Notes: generated by a model from the letters alone, not told the origin. DNA of 64,000 nt from Planctomycetota bacterium (GCA_003388505.1 QQVO01000002.1:85147-149146); one strand, 5' to 3'; shown: positions 18,018 to 27,730, counted from the stretch's first letter. Numbers and translations: made by a program.

Positions 18018-19274
18018 ATGATCCATTCCGCGACAACCGCTCGTTCAGGATCATCCGGAATCGATCAGCAGGCCATCCTGCCGTTCTGTAAGCGCTCGCT
18101 CGCCGTACTCGCCCTGCTGACGGCATTCGCCTGCGTGACTCAATCGGTCAATGCACAGGACGATACGCCCGCCGATGTCCCCTCGAAAGAGGAATGCAGA
18201 CAGGTCGCCGAGGAGTTCGAGGAATTGATTCAGTCCGGCCGCAGCAGCCGCGCCACGCGATTGGTCGATTGGGAATCCATCGTCGCCTCCGCCACCGACG
18301 GCTTCGAAGAGACGCCCCAACTGACGCTCGCCCGTCGCGGATTCAAACAGGGATTCGTCTCCCGCATGCGGGATTCGGGCGGGCTCACCGCGCAGATTGT
18401 CGCCGCGCTCGATGCCGGTGGAACGTATCGCCTCCTGCGAATGCACGAAGTCGACGGACGCCCCCGCGCCCTCTTTCGACTGCTGCTCCCCCAGGGCGGA
18501 GGCGTCAACTACCACGACCTCGAATTCCACCGGGGCCCCGGCGGCGCAGTCCGCATCAGCGACCTGCATATCGCGCTCTCCGGCGAACGTTTCAGCGAAA
18601 CGCTTCGCCGCGCATTCCTCCCCGTGGCGGCTGAGGCCTTGGGCGGCCAGAACATCACCGAAGCCAACCGCCAGCATGTGGAGCATCTCGATGCGCTCAC
18701 GAATATGGCGGAGGCCGCCCGCGCCCGCGACTACGCCCAGGCTCTGAGCATCTATGCAGAACTCCCCGAGTCCCTGCAGCAGGACACGAACGTGCTGCTC
18801 GTCCGGCTCCAGGCGTCCCAGAACGCAAGCGACGAAGCCTATGCCGAGGCGATTGCAGATTTCAGCCGCTTTCACCCCGACGATCTCTGCGTCGAACTCC
18901 TCTCGATCGACGGCTACCTCCTCCGCGATCAGCACGAAGAGTCGCTCGCCGCAGTCGACCGGCTTGAGAAGAGCATCGGAGGCGATCCCTTCCTCCACGT
19001 GCTCAGGGCCGGCATCCTGTACGATGCAGGCCGGCTCGACGAAGCTGAACAATCCGCCCGCCAGGCGATCAAGGAAGAGCCCGGCCTCGAAAACGCCTAC
19101 TGGCAGGTCATCAGCGTCTCGCTCGATCAGGCCGACTACAAAACCACCGTCGAAATGCTGACGCTGCTCGAAGATCGGCTCGGAGTCGAATTCGTCGATC
19201 TCACCGAGGTTCCGGAATATTCGGAATTCGTAAAATCCAGAGAATTTCGCGACTGGAACCGCGAACGACAATAG
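18018..19274 (+). CDS. Exported TPR-containing hypothetical protein
   Basis: 418 residues. A signal peptide (about 25-47: KRSLAVLALLTAFACVTQSV, then NAQ, probably cleaved after NAQ) precedes a domain of about 170 residues without a recognised name. TPR-like helices follow (about 220-400: NMAEAARARDYAQALSIYAE, AGILYDAGRLDEAEQSARQA, ENAYWQVISVSLDQADYKTT). The last residues, PEYSEFVKSREFRDWNRE, match the usual end of planctomycetal TPR proteins of this kind. It is probably periplasmic; its role is unknown. The ATG at 18018 gives a long pre-signal stretch, so a later start is possible. Confidence 0.7.
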   Translation: MIHSATTARSGSSGIDQQAILPFCKRSLAVLALLTAFACVTQSVNAQDDTPADVPSKEECRQVAEEFEELIQSGRSSRATRLVDWESIVASATDGFEETPQLTLARRGFKQGFVSRMRDSGGLTAQIVAALDAGGTYRLLRMHEVDGRPRALFRLLLPQGGGVNYHDLEFHRGPGGAVRISDLHIALSGERFSETLRRAFLPVAAEALGGQNITEANRQHVEHLDALTNMAEAARARDYAQALSIYAELPESLQQDTNVLLVRLQASQNASDEAYAEAIADFSRFHPDDLCVELLSIDGYLLRDQHEESLAAVDRLEKSIGGDPFLHVLRAGILYDAGRLDEAEQSARQAIKEEPGLENAYWQVISVSLDQADYKTTVEMLTLLEDRLGVEFVDLTEVPEYSEFVKSREFRDWNRERQ

Positions 19275-19323
19275 CGACAATCGGGAGACCGGCAGCCGAC
19301 TCGGTTTGACCGGCCCCGTTCCG

Positions 19324-19343
19324 CCGCGACCCGCAGGGGAGCG
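19324..19343 (+). repeat. 20-bp repeat family C, copy 3
   Basis: An exact copy of the 15998-16017 string, about 80 bases before the chosen sppA start. Confidence 0.8.
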
Positions 19344-19423
19344 ATCCACATGAACGCCCCCTAATGAACCGGTTTTCCATCGCGTCGCGCCGCGACCGAT
19401 CAATCGAAAAAGGAGTCCGCTCG

Positions 19424-21316
19424 ATGTTTTCCTGTCTGCGTTTCGCCCTCGCGCTGGTCCTCACGGCAACCTGCTGGACGGCGCCCGCCTCCGCACAGTT
19501 CTTCGACTTCCCCGGCGCGGAGTCGAAGTCGAAAGAGACCGAATCGACCGGCCCCACCGTCCCGGTCTTCACGCTCAAGGGGACCATCACCGAGCAACCC
19601 AGGAGCATCGATCCCATCTTCGGACAGACGGGGGGCGAGTCGCTGCAATCGCTCATTACCCGGCTCGACGCCGCCGCCGAAGACGACGACGTGAAAGGCG
19701 TCGTCCTCCTGCTCGGAGACGCCTCCTTCGGTTACGCCCAACTCGAAGAACTCCGCGCCGCCATGGAACGGCTCAAAGCGGCCGAGAAACCGGTCTACGC
19801 CCACGCCGATTCTCTCACCACGAAAAACTACGCCCTCCTCTGCGGCGCGTCGCGGCTGTCCGTCTCCCCCACCGGAGACGTGTGGGTCACCGGCATGTAC
19901 GGCGAAGGCATGTACCTCCGCGGACTGCTCGACCTGCTCAAGGTGCAGCCCGACTTCCTCACCTCCGGCGACTACAAGAGCGCTGGCGAGATGTTCACCC
20001 GCTCCGAGCCCAGTCCCGAAGCCCGGGAGATGGAGGACTGGCTCTACGACAGCCTCTATGCCTCCCTTGTGCAGCAGATCGCCGACGGACGCGGCGTCTC
20101 CACCGAACAGGTTCGCGAATGGATCAACACCGGCCTCTTCTCCGCCGAGTCCGCCTGTGAAACCGGCCTGATCGACGTCGTCGAACACCGGCAGGATTTC
20201 GCCAACTTCATCGAACGTGAATTCGGCGAGGACGCCCAACTCGACAAGTCCTACGGCAAGTCGAAGTCCGCCGCACTCGACCTCTCCGATCCGTTCGCCG
20301 CCATGAACCTCCTGATGGGAAGCCAATCGAAGAAGAAAACCTCCTCCGGCAAGGACGTGATCGCGATCGTCCACGTCGAAGGCGCGATCCAGTTGGGCGA
20401 GGCACAGCCTTCGATGCTGGGCATTGTCGAAGGCGCGTTCAGCGAACCCATCCGCCGCACGCTCGACCAGGTCGCCGAAGACGACGACGTCAAAGCCGTC
20501 GTGCTTCGCGTCAATTCCCCCGGCGGATCAGCCGTCGCCAGCGAAGTCATCCTCAACGCCACCAAGCGCGTCGCGTCGCGCAAGCCGATCGTCGTTTCCA
20601 TGGGCGACGTCGCCGGCAGCGGCGGCTACTACGTCGCCTGCGGTTCCGAGCGCATCTACGCCGACCGGGCCACCATCACCGGATCGATCGGCGTCGTCGC
20701 AGGCAAAGTCGTCACCACCGACATGTGGGCCCGCATCGGCATCAACTTCCATCCCATCGAACGCGGCGAGAATGCCGACATCTTCTCTTCCTCGGCGCCG
20801 TTCGACGAGGAGCAACGCCAACTCCTCCAGGACTGGATGACCGAGGTCTACGATGTCTTCAAGGGCCATGTCGTCGACATCCGCGGAGACCGCCTCACAA
20901 AGCCGATCGACGAACTCGCCGGCGGCCGCGTCTACACCGGCGAACAGGCCCTCGAACTCGGCCTCGTCGACGAGATCGGCGGTCTTGAAGAGGCGATCAC
21001 CTACGTCGCCGAAGAGGCCGGCCTCGAAGAGTACGAAGTCCGCTCCGTCCCCGAACCTGAGAACTTCCTCGACCAGTTCCTCGCCAGCCTGCTCGGCGGA
21101 GAGAAGAAAGACGACGACCGTCTCTCCACCCCGCAATTGACAGGCCCCGGCGCGACGCCCCGTCTCTCCTCAGCCCTGCTCGACAAGGTGCTCCCGGTGC
21201 TGGCCGAGGCTGATCCGCATCGCGTCCGCCTCCTCCAGCAGGCCGCCCGGCAGATCGACATCCTCCACGCCGAACGAATCATGCTCACCATGCCCCTCTA
21301 CGATCTGCATGACTAA
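19424..21316 (+). CDS. sppA: Signal peptide peptidase SppA, 67K type
   Basis: About 630 residues, the length of the long (E. coli-type) SppA. The start at 19424 is supported by AGGAG nine bases upstream and gives a clean signal sequence (MFSCLRFALALVLTATCWTA, then PASAQ). Two ClpP-like domains follow: the first contains SGDYKSAGEMFTRSEPSPEA, with the candidate general-base Lys; the second contains VVSMGDVAGSGGYYVACGS, with the nucleophile Ser, and TITGSIGVVAGKV. The enzyme degrades leftover signal peptides in the envelope. A longer reading from 19364 is unlikely. Confidence 0.92.
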   Translation: MFSCLRFALALVLTATCWTAPASAQFFDFPGAESKSKETESTGPTVPVFTLKGTITEQPRSIDPIFGQTGGESLQSLITRLDAAAEDDDVKGVVLLLGDASFGYAQLEELRAAMERLKAAEKPVYAHADSLTTKNYALLCGASRLSVSPTGDVWVTGMYGEGMYLRGLLDLLKVQPDFLTSGDYKSAGEMFTRSEPSPEAREMEDWLYDSLYASLVQQIADGRGVSTEQVREWINTGLFSAESACETGLIDVVEHRQDFANFIEREFGEDAQLDKSYGKSKSAALDLSDPFAAMNLLMGSQSKKKTSSGKDVIAIVHVEGAIQLGEAQPSMLGIVEGAFSEPIRRTLDQVAEDDDVKAVVLRVNSPGGSAVASEVILNATKRVASRKPIVVSMGDVAGSGGYYVACGSERIYADRATITGSIGVVAGKVVTTDMWARIGINFHPIERGENADIFSSSAPFDEEQRQLLQDWMTEVYDVFKGHVVDIRGDRLTKPIDELAGGRVYTGEQALELGLVDEIGGLEEAITYVAEEAGLEEYEVRSVPEPENFLDQFLASLLGGEKKDDDRLSTPQLTGPGATPRLSSALLDKVLPVLAEADPHRVRLLQQAARQIDILHAERIMLTMPLYDLHD

Positions 21317-21407
21317 TCAATCTTCACACGACCGGCACGATTTGAAGCATCTCAGTGAGCAAGATTCCACTTCGATGACACCGGCCGCCCACAGGAGTCA
21401 AGACCAC

Positions 21408-21692
21408 ATGGACTACGCAGCCCGGCTCGAACTGCTCGAAACCACCCACACCTTCCCGGGCAAATACACCTATAAGGTGATCGGCGCCGCCCGCAACAAC
21501 TTCGTTGGACGCGTGCTCCAGACCGTCAGAACCCAACTGCCCGAAGACACCGAACCCTCCTTCTCCACGCGCGAGACCGCAGCCGGCCGCCACGTCAGCG
21601 TCACCATCGAGCCCCATCTCGAAGACCCCGAGCAGGTCCTCGCCATCTACACCGCCCTCAGCCAACTCGACGACCTCGTCCTCCTCCTGTAA
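21408..21692 (+). CDS. DUF493 (YbeD-like) family protein
   Basis: About 94 residues matching the size and pattern of YbeD/DUF493: LELLETTHTFPGKYTYKVIG, then FVGRVLQTV and RHVSVTIEPHLEDPEQVLAIY, ending with a short strand LDDLVLLL. It has the ferredoxin-like fold of ACT-type regulatory proteins; its role is unknown, although in E. coli ybeD sits near lipoate genes. AGGAG at 21393 supports the ATG at 21408. The open frame reaches back to 21309, overlapping the end of sppA, so translational coupling is possible. Confidence 0.82.
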   Translation: MDYAARLELLETTHTFPGKYTYKVIGAARNNFVGRVLQTVRTQLPEDTEPSFSTRETAAGRHVSVTIEPHLEDPEQVLAIYTALSQLDDLVLLL

Positions 21693-21713
21693 CGCGCCGC
21701 AACGCCGCCTCCC

Positions 21714-22790
21714 TCACCCCCGCTCCAGCTCCTCAATCACCCCCCGCATCAACAACGGCCACACCACCGTTGCGTCGGAGAGAACCTCCGCAAACCTCCC
21801 CCCCTCCGACGGCGGCACGAATTTCCCCCAGCTCACCCCCTCCGAATACGTGCACCCCGACAGCCCCCCCCAGTGCACCGGCTCAGGGCAGATCCGCACC
21901 CCGTAGCGAAACCGCGGCGAGGGGAACTGCGTCCCCACCCGGTTGTTCGTAATGTCGATAAACGGCCCGATCTGCTGCGACCAGTTGCGCGGCACCCCGC
22001 CCCCGATCGTGAAGATCCCCATCCGCTCCGCCGACGCCATCAGCCGCGTGTACTCCAGCAGGTCAAGATACGGATTGAATGGCGGCGGCGACCTCAGCAC
22101 TTCCTCATGCGTCAGCCCGGCCGCGTCCCGGTCCCCCAGCGACATCCGCATCGCCCACGTCGCCATATCGAGACCCACCTCGCTGTCGGTCATCGCCGGG
22201 ATAAACACCGGAACGTCCTTCAGAAACGCGCTCCGCAGAATCCCCGGCCCCTGGTCCATCTCCTCCAGCCGACGCCCCAACTCTCGGCACAGCCGCGCCG
22301 AAGACCACACTCCGTCCTCCGGCTGCGCCTCGTGCAGCACGGCCCGCACCACCTTCTCCACGTCGTTCAGGTTCGACTCCATCTCCAGTGTGTCATAGAT
22401 GCGGTTGTACCCCTGCTCGAACAGCGTCGCGTCCGACTTCGACGGATCGTACCGGTAGTGCGTCAGCCCGATCGATTCCGTCAGCCCGTGCGCAATCAGC
22501 GCCCCCGTCGAAACCACCGCCTGCACCATCCCCCGGTCGATCATGTCGCAGATGATGCGGCCCATCTTGGCCACCGTCATCGCGCCGGAGAGCGTCATCA
22601 CGACTTTGCAACGCTCATCGCGGACCATCTCCAGTAAAACGTCAAACGCCTCCCCCAACTGCCGCCCGCCGAACGCCGTGCGGGACATCCCCCGCAACAG
22701 ATCGCCGAACGATTCCACCCGGCTCAGGTCCAGACTCTCCAGCGGCGATAACCCGTCCGCCCGCCCGTCATGCAGCTCCCGATGTTGCAT
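21714..22790 (-). CDS. speY: Deoxyhypusine synthase homologue, probable homospermidine synthase (SpeY-like)
   Basis: 358 residues of the deoxyhypusine synthase family. Landmarks are MTLSGAMTVAKMGRIICDMI, VVSTGALIAHGLTESIG, FTIGGGVPRNWSQQIGPFID and the active-site EGVSWGKF with Lys323, the residue that forms the enzyme-imine intermediate in the human enzyme. Bacteria lack the eIF5A target; in Anabaena a homologue (SpeY) makes homospermidine from putrescine. The gene is divergent from speA across a 0.86-kb gap, which supports a polyamine role. GGGAG lies upstream of the ATG. The symbol is by analogy; other spermidine- or agmatine-derived products cannot be excluded. Confidence 0.82.
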   Translation of the reverse strand: MQHRELHDGRADGLSPLESLDLSRVESFGDLLRGMSRTAFGGRQLGEAFDVLLEMVRDERCKVVMTLSGAMTVAKMGRIICDMIDRGMVQAVVSTGALIAHGLTESIGLTHYRYDPSKSDATLFEQGYNRIYDTLEMESNLNDVEKVVRAVLHEAQPEDGVWSSARLCRELGRRLEEMDQGPGILRSAFLKDVPVFIPAMTDSEVGLDMATWAMRMSLGDRDAAGLTHEEVLRSPPPFNPYLDLLEYTRLMASAERMGIFTIGGGVPRNWSQQIGPFIDITNNRVGTQFPSPRFRYGVRICPEPVHWGGLSGCTYSEGVSWGKFVPPSEGGRFAEVLSDATVVWPLLMRGVIEELERG

Positions 22791-23648
22791 TCCCGCTCCC
22801 TCTCAGCAGTCGATTCATACCAGCGCCGCCGCAACGTAAGCTCACACCCCGCCCCGGTCAAGCAGCCGTCGGCACACCCTCGGCACACGCCCCGACCGCC
22901 CCGCGCACCCACCCCCGGCACTGCGCCAAGACCACCCCCATCGGCCATCAGCCAACAGCAATGAGCCATGAGCAATCAACACGCGCACCACGAAACCCGT
23001 CCCCCCAACCCCCCAAAGTTCACTTCCTCCTCAACCGAAACCGAGACACCCGCAGCGCGCTTCCGGGTAGCGCATTTTCCCGTAGAGTTAAAGAGTTGCA
23101 ATATTTCGCGGGGAAAAACAGCCGCCAACTCTTTAACCGCCCGCAACTTTTTGCAACGTTCACCGGAGCGATCCTCGCCACCGAGTTCCCCCCAGCGCAA
23201 CCGATGCCCGCGCCCGCTCGATCGCCTTGGCGCATTCCACGCATTGCAATTGGTGACGCAAAGCCGCAAAGAGGCGAAGACCCGCAAAGGTCAGACGCGG
23301 AGCGCGGCGCGGCACATCGTAACTGGGGGACGGCTGACCAGAGCAATTTGCTTCACTCTCTGCGGCCCTCTGCGTTTTTGCGCCTCAGCGTCGAAGAGAG
23401 ATTGCTGCAAAGTGCGTCGTGCACCCCGATCGCCGGAGCGTCCCGATTCCCGCTTCAACCGGAAGTGCACGCAAGATATAGTGCCCTGCCAGGGCTTTGT
23501 TTTCGGGTTGGCCGGACCACAAATCCGCCCGAAACCCTGCGGGATTCGTGCTTTCGAACGAACCGCTCAACCTGAAGATTGTGGTTAGGCGAACCAAGAG
23601 GCTGCGGCGTCCACGGACGTCACTCCGCATCCGGGAACCCGAGCAGAC
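22791..23648. other. Divergent intergenic region (speY-like/speA) with repeats
   Basis: 860 bp between two divergent polyamine genes. Overlapping frames at about 22961-23590 look non-coding. The region contains a degenerate CTCTGCGGCCCTCTGCG-type string (23358-23395, matching 62210-62250), an opposite-strand variant near 23261-23303, and family B repeat copy B1 (23480-23588). Confidence 0.5.
23480..23588 (+). repeat. Dispersed repeat family B, copy B1
   Basis: It starts AGTGCCCTGCCAGGGC, contains GAAACCCTGCGGGATTCGTG and ends with CTCAACCTGAAGATT. It aligns with B3 (42089, same orientation) and with B2 and B4 in reverse. It ends about 60 bases before speA. Confidence 0.82.
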
Positions 23649-25574
23649 ATGATCGAAACTGAAATCGTCGCACACGGTTGGACCGCCGCCGACGCGAGCA
23701 GCGCTTATGACGTCTCGCGTTGGGGGCAGGGCTACTTCTCCGTCAGCGAGAACGGTCATTTGCTGGTCCATCCCGACCGAAATCCCGACCGCTCGATCGA
23801 CCTCAAGGACCTCATCGACCGCGTCCAGCTCCGCGGGCTCGATCTTCCCGTTCTCGTCCGCTTCAACGGGATTCTGCGCGACCGCCAGCAGGCGATTTAC
23901 GACGCATTCCAGCGATCGATCCGCGAGCACGACTACACCGGCGGCTACTCCTGCGTCTACCCGATCAAGGTCAACCAGCAGCGGGAAGTCGTTGAGCAGA
24001 TCATCGAGAGCGGCCGGCCGCTCGGTTTCGGTCTGGAAGCCGGCAGCAAGCCGGAACTGCTCGCCGTCGTCGCGATGACCGATCCTTCGATGCCGATCAT
24101 CTGCAACGGCTTCAAAGATGACGAATTCATCGAAATGGCGATGCTGGCCCAGAAGATCGGCCGGCACGTGATCCCCGTGGTCGAACGGGCCAGCGAACTC
24201 GGGCTGATTCTGAAGTACGCCGAGAAAGTCGGCGTGCGGCCGGCGATCGGCATGCGGGTCAAACTCGCCTCCCGCGGCTCGGGCCGCTGGCAGGCCTCGG
24301 CCGGGTATCGGTCGAAGTTCGGTCTCACCGTCAGCGGGCTGCTGTCCTGCTTCGAGGAACTGGAACGGCGCGGAATGGCCGACTGCTTCAAGCTGCTGCA
24401 TTTTCATCTCGGCAGCCAGATCACCAACATCCGGCAAGTGAAAGCCGCGGTCAACGAGGCGATCCGCATCTATGTCGACCTGCACCGCCGCGGCGCGGGC
24501 CTGGAATACATCGACGTCGGAGGCGGACTCGGCGTCGACTACGACGGATCGCAAACCAATTTTGAATCGAGCATCAACTACAGCCTGCAGGAGTACGCGA
24601 ACGACATCGTCTACCACATTCAGACCGTCTGCGATGAAGCCGAAGTGCCGCACCCCAACATCATTTCCGAGAGCGGGCGGGCGGTGGTCGCGTACCACAG
24701 CGTGCTGGTCTTCGGCACGCTCGGGGTCTCGATGCAGGGGGACGGCGGGCACATCCCCGAGGAGATGCCGGAGGAGTACGAGCAGCCGCTGCACGACCTG
24801 CAGATGACCATCCGGCAACTCACCGGCCGCAACCTGCTGGAGAGCTACCACGACGCGCAGCAGGCTCTGGAAATGGCGATGAGCCTCTTCAGCGGAGGCT
24901 ATCTCCCGCTCGACCAGCGGGTGATCGCCGAGGAGCTCTATTTCAACATCATGCGGAAGATTCGCGGACTGCTCGACGACGTCGCCGAGGTTCCGGAAGA
25001 ACTGACCGGTCTCGACCGGATGCTCTCGGACACCTACTTCTGCAACTTCTCGCTGTTCCAGTCGATGCCCGACAGTTGGGCCATCAAGCAGCTCTTCCCG
25101 GTGATGCCGATTCATCGGCTGCTGGAGCGACCGACCCGGCACGCCGTCATCAGCGACGTGACCTGCGACTCCGACGGCAAGATCGACACGTTCATCAGCC
25201 GGCGTGACATCAAGCGCACGCTGCTGCTGCACGAGTTCGACGGATCGCCTTATTACCTCGGAACATTTCTGGTCGGCGCTTACCAGGAGATTCTCGGCGA
25301 CCTGCACAACCTGTACGGCGATTCGAACGCCGTCCACGTCGATCTCTCGCCCGACGGCGAAGTCCAGATCGAGGCGGTCGTCAAAGGGGACACCGTCAAC
25401 GAAGTGCTCGACTACGTCGAGTTTCGCGGCAAGGAATTGATCGACCTGCTGCAGAACGCCGTCGAGCGCGCCGTCCGCGAAGGCCGCATCAACAATCAGC
25501 AGGCCGGGCGGATCGTTCGTTTCTACGAAGACGCCCTCGCCGGCTACACCTACCTGGAAGAACCGGGTGTCTGA
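23649..25574 (+). CDS. speA: Biosynthetic arginine decarboxylase SpeA
   Basis: A 641-residue, PLP-dependent alanine-racemase-fold decarboxylase of full SpeA length (E. coli 658). The cofactor Lys is Lys107 in YSCVYPIKVNQ. Also seen are GSKPELLAVVAM, RSKFGLTVSGLL, LLHFHLGSQITNIRQVK, LEYIDVGGGLGVDYDGS, ISESGRAVVAYHSVLV and the second active-site part TCDSDGKIDTFI. It converts arginine to agmatine and CO2, the first step to putrescine. Neither agmatinase nor agmatine deiminase is in this window; the divergent deoxyhypusine-synthase homologue is the likely downstream user. Confidence 0.96.
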   Translation: MIETEIVAHGWTAADASSAYDVSRWGQGYFSVSENGHLLVHPDRNPDRSIDLKDLIDRVQLRGLDLPVLVRFNGILRDRQQAIYDAFQRSIREHDYTGGYSCVYPIKVNQQREVVEQIIESGRPLGFGLEAGSKPELLAVVAMTDPSMPIICNGFKDDEFIEMAMLAQKIGRHVIPVVERASELGLILKYAEKVGVRPAIGMRVKLASRGSGRWQASAGYRSKFGLTVSGLLSCFEELERRGMADCFKLLHFHLGSQITNIRQVKAAVNEAIRIYVDLHRRGAGLEYIDVGGGLGVDYDGSQTNFESSINYSLQEYANDIVYHIQTVCDEAEVPHPNIISESGRAVVAYHSVLVFGTLGVSMQGDGGHIPEEMPEEYEQPLHDLQMTIRQLTGRNLLESYHDAQQALEMAMSLFSGGYLPLDQRVIAEELYFNIMRKIRGLLDDVAEVPEELTGLDRMLSDTYFCNFSLFQSMPDSWAIKQLFPVMPIHRLLERPTRHAVISDVTCDSDGKIDTFISRRDIKRTLLLHEFDGSPYYLGTFLVGAYQEILGDLHNLYGDSNAVHVDLSPDGEVQIEAVVKGDTVNEVLDYVEFRGKELIDLLQNAVERAVREGRINNQQAGRIVRFYEDALAGYTYLEEPGV

Positions 25575-25583
25575 TTCCCTGGG

Positions 25584-26780
25584 TTACCAGGTGACCTGCA
25601 GGCCGGCGTTGCCACCGTGGGCAACGAACAGTCCATGAGTGACGACCTGGTACTGCGTCGCTCCGATGAGGTTGGTTCCGACGCCCTGATGCTGGTCGGG
25701 CCCAAGCGCGATGTTGGTCAGCAGCATGCCTTCGTAGCCGGTCATGAAGCTGATGTAGTCGGTCAACGGAACGAGAATCCGAAATCCGAGCGCCCCGCCG
25801 AACGAGGCCGTTGTCTTGCGGTTGCTCAACGTCCGCCGGTAGACGGAATTGTCATTGATCAACCCCGCAACCGTTTCCTGAACCGAGCCGCTTGCCTCGT
25901 TGTGGTAGACGCCGAGTTTTCCGAAACCCTCGAGAATGACGAAGTCTGACGGCTGCACTCGGCCCCCCAAGGTCAACTGGACGCCGTCGAGGTCGTTCTG
26001 CGCCTGTCCCTGATACGCGATCCCGAGCGTGGTGATCGTCGGTGCGGCGGCGCCCGGGTCGTAACCGAAGAAACCGTTCGAGGTTCCGGCGATATGCGTG
26101 AAGCCGGCGCTGGTCAGGGCGGAGTTCGAGAGGGCGTCGTTCCCGCCGTTGCCGGCGTCCCCGATGAAGGCGCCGTCGTCGGCGTCCCTGACCTGAAAGG
26201 TTCCCGTGAGCAACGTCGTCGACGCCTCATCAAGTTCCATGTGGCGCCAGCCGAGCGAGAACCAGTACGGCCGCTTCGCGCGGTTGCTGCCGAGATTCAG
26301 TTCGAAGCTGTCGAAGGTGGAGGTGTAGGTTGTGGACGCTGTTGCGCCGGCTTCGAGGTACTCGATTTCATCGTCTTCGCCGAAGGCTGCGAGCGTCGCT
26401 GCATTGCGGAGCGCGCTGCCCGGTACGGCGATGTTGTTGGCCGGAGCGATGAAGGCGTTGGTGGGGTCGTCAAAGACGGTTGGCAGGGGAAGCGTGTAGT
26501 TCTCGCGGCTCTCCCAGTCGGGGATCTGCATGAACGACGCTTCGACGTCGAATTCGCCGAACGACCAGCCTCCGGTGAAGCGGAATCCGGAGTCGTACCC
26601 GAACTCGGAGTCGTCGTCGGAGAAACCGTTGGGGCCGTTGATGAGCGGTCCGTCGGCGTCCGCATTACGGTGCCAGAACAGCCATTGCGCTTCAAAGCGG
26701 CCCTGTGCGTTCGCGGACGATCCGCTCAGCAGAGTAATCAGCAGCACCAGGCCCGCTGCGACGAACTTGACAGATTTCAT
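25584..26780 (-). CDS. Outer-membrane beta-barrel-like exported protein
   Basis: About 398 residues from the ATG at 26780; a further ATG at 26801 adds seven residues, and AAGGGG precedes the chosen start. The signal peptide MKSVKFVAAGLVLLITLLSG ends SSANAQ. The mature part has alternating strands with aromatic girdles (RFEAQWLFWHRN, FTGGWSFGEFDVEASF, PYWFSLGWRHMELDE), long Gly/Asp/Asn-rich loops and a final strand ending GGNAGLQVTW. The C-terminal Trp and strand pattern fit an outer-membrane barrel of the planctomycetal BBP7/Lpg1974-like type. It ends 9 bases from speA's stop, convergent. Confidence 0.75.
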   Translation of the reverse strand: MKSVKFVAAGLVLLITLLSGSSANAQGRFEAQWLFWHRNADADGPLINGPNGFSDDDSEFGYDSGFRFTGGWSFGEFDVEASFMQIPDWESRENYTLPLPTVFDDPTNAFIAPANNIAVPGSALRNAATLAAFGEDDEIEYLEAGATASTTYTSTFDSFELNLGSNRAKRPYWFSLGWRHMELDEASTTLLTGTFQVRDADDGAFIGDAGNGGNDALSNSALTSAGFTHIAGTSNGFFGYDPGAAAPTITTLGIAYQGQAQNDLDGVQLTLGGRVQPSDFVILEGFGKLGVYHNEASGSVQETVAGLINDNSVYRRTLSNRKTTASFGGALGFRILVPLTDYISFMTGYEGMLLTNIALGPDQHQGVGTNLIGATQYQVVTHGLFVAHGGNAGLQVTW

Positions 26781-27051
26781 CCCACGCCCCTTGGATTCCA
26801 TTCCGCCCGGCAGCGACTGGGCCCTCGCCGGAATTGGCTTGTCGACATCGAGTTACAAGGACCATCTCCGCCTCCAATCGAAGTGTGCGGAGATCGGGAA
26901 ACACCTGAGGGATGTTCCCCATCGTCCTACATCGGCAAGATTGCGGAAGAATCCGAAAGAAATGATCGTCGGACCTGCAACGATTTCGAGAATTGTGACG
27001 ATCTCGCCGGTCAGAGAATCCGACGGGTGGTCGGGGGGCTGGACAGCTTGT

Positions 27052-27730
27052 CGTTACCCACAATTTGTCTGGCACTTGAGAGCAGCGAACCACCGGATCA
27101 TTCGGAAATCCCGGCGGGTTATCGCCGCAATGAAGTGAACCTGTCACCCGTGGTCTTGGAACCATGCGACAGGATTGCCACGAGAAACACAAAAAGCCAC
27201 AAAAAGTAAAACCGCGAGATCGTCACTTTTTCGTGCTACGAACGGTGACAATCTTCGCGTGGTGCGGACATTCTGCGAGCCCGTTTAGCATTCGAGTGCT
27301 CAATTGGACGACCACAAAGGCACAAAGAACACCAAGAAGTGCCATGAACGGGGAATCTCACGGTCCGACAAGTTGCAGGACTGACTTACCTGGATGGTTG
27401 GCTTCGTATCCTTTGTGTCGTGATGGTTCACCAACGATGTGCGGTGTGTCGCGTTCAGTGAGGACTGCGCGAGGCGTCGTTCGAGAGGACTGGTCCGGTC
27501 GAGAGGTTGCTGCCGCCGCGTTCGCGGCTCACTTCATTTGTGAGCGGGATGTTTTCCATGAGCTTGCGCTCACGGCTACATGCTTTCGCGGCTTCGCCGC
27601 TCGCTGTCGATTCGTCTCCAGTTGGGTTGCGGGCGAGGCCCGCGCTGGGTCTCTTTGTGTTTTTTGTGGCCATTTTCCGTGGCTTCCGTGCATTCCGTGG
27701 TTGTTCACTGATCTGAAATTGTGGGTAACG
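27052..27730. repeat. 679-bp segment bounded by perfect 15-bp inverted repeats
   Basis: CGTTACCCACAATTT (27052-27066) is exactly complementary to AAATTGTGGGTAACG (27716-27730). The interior has no transposase and no good open frame. I see no clear target-site duplication outside the ends. It could be a small non-autonomous element or a coincidence. Confidence 0.35.
27573..27655 (-). repeat. Dispersed repeat family D, copy D1
   Basis: The reverse complement matches 63805-63885. Shared blocks are CTCGCC, AACCCAAC and GGAGCGGCGAAGCCGCGA-like sequence, with scattered differences. Confidence 0.5.

Noticed and set aside
22961..23588. Two overlapping open frames of about 205 residues before speA
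   Set aside because: They run into repeat B1, overlap each other in different frames, and have Arg/Pro/Ser-rich, low-quality sequence.
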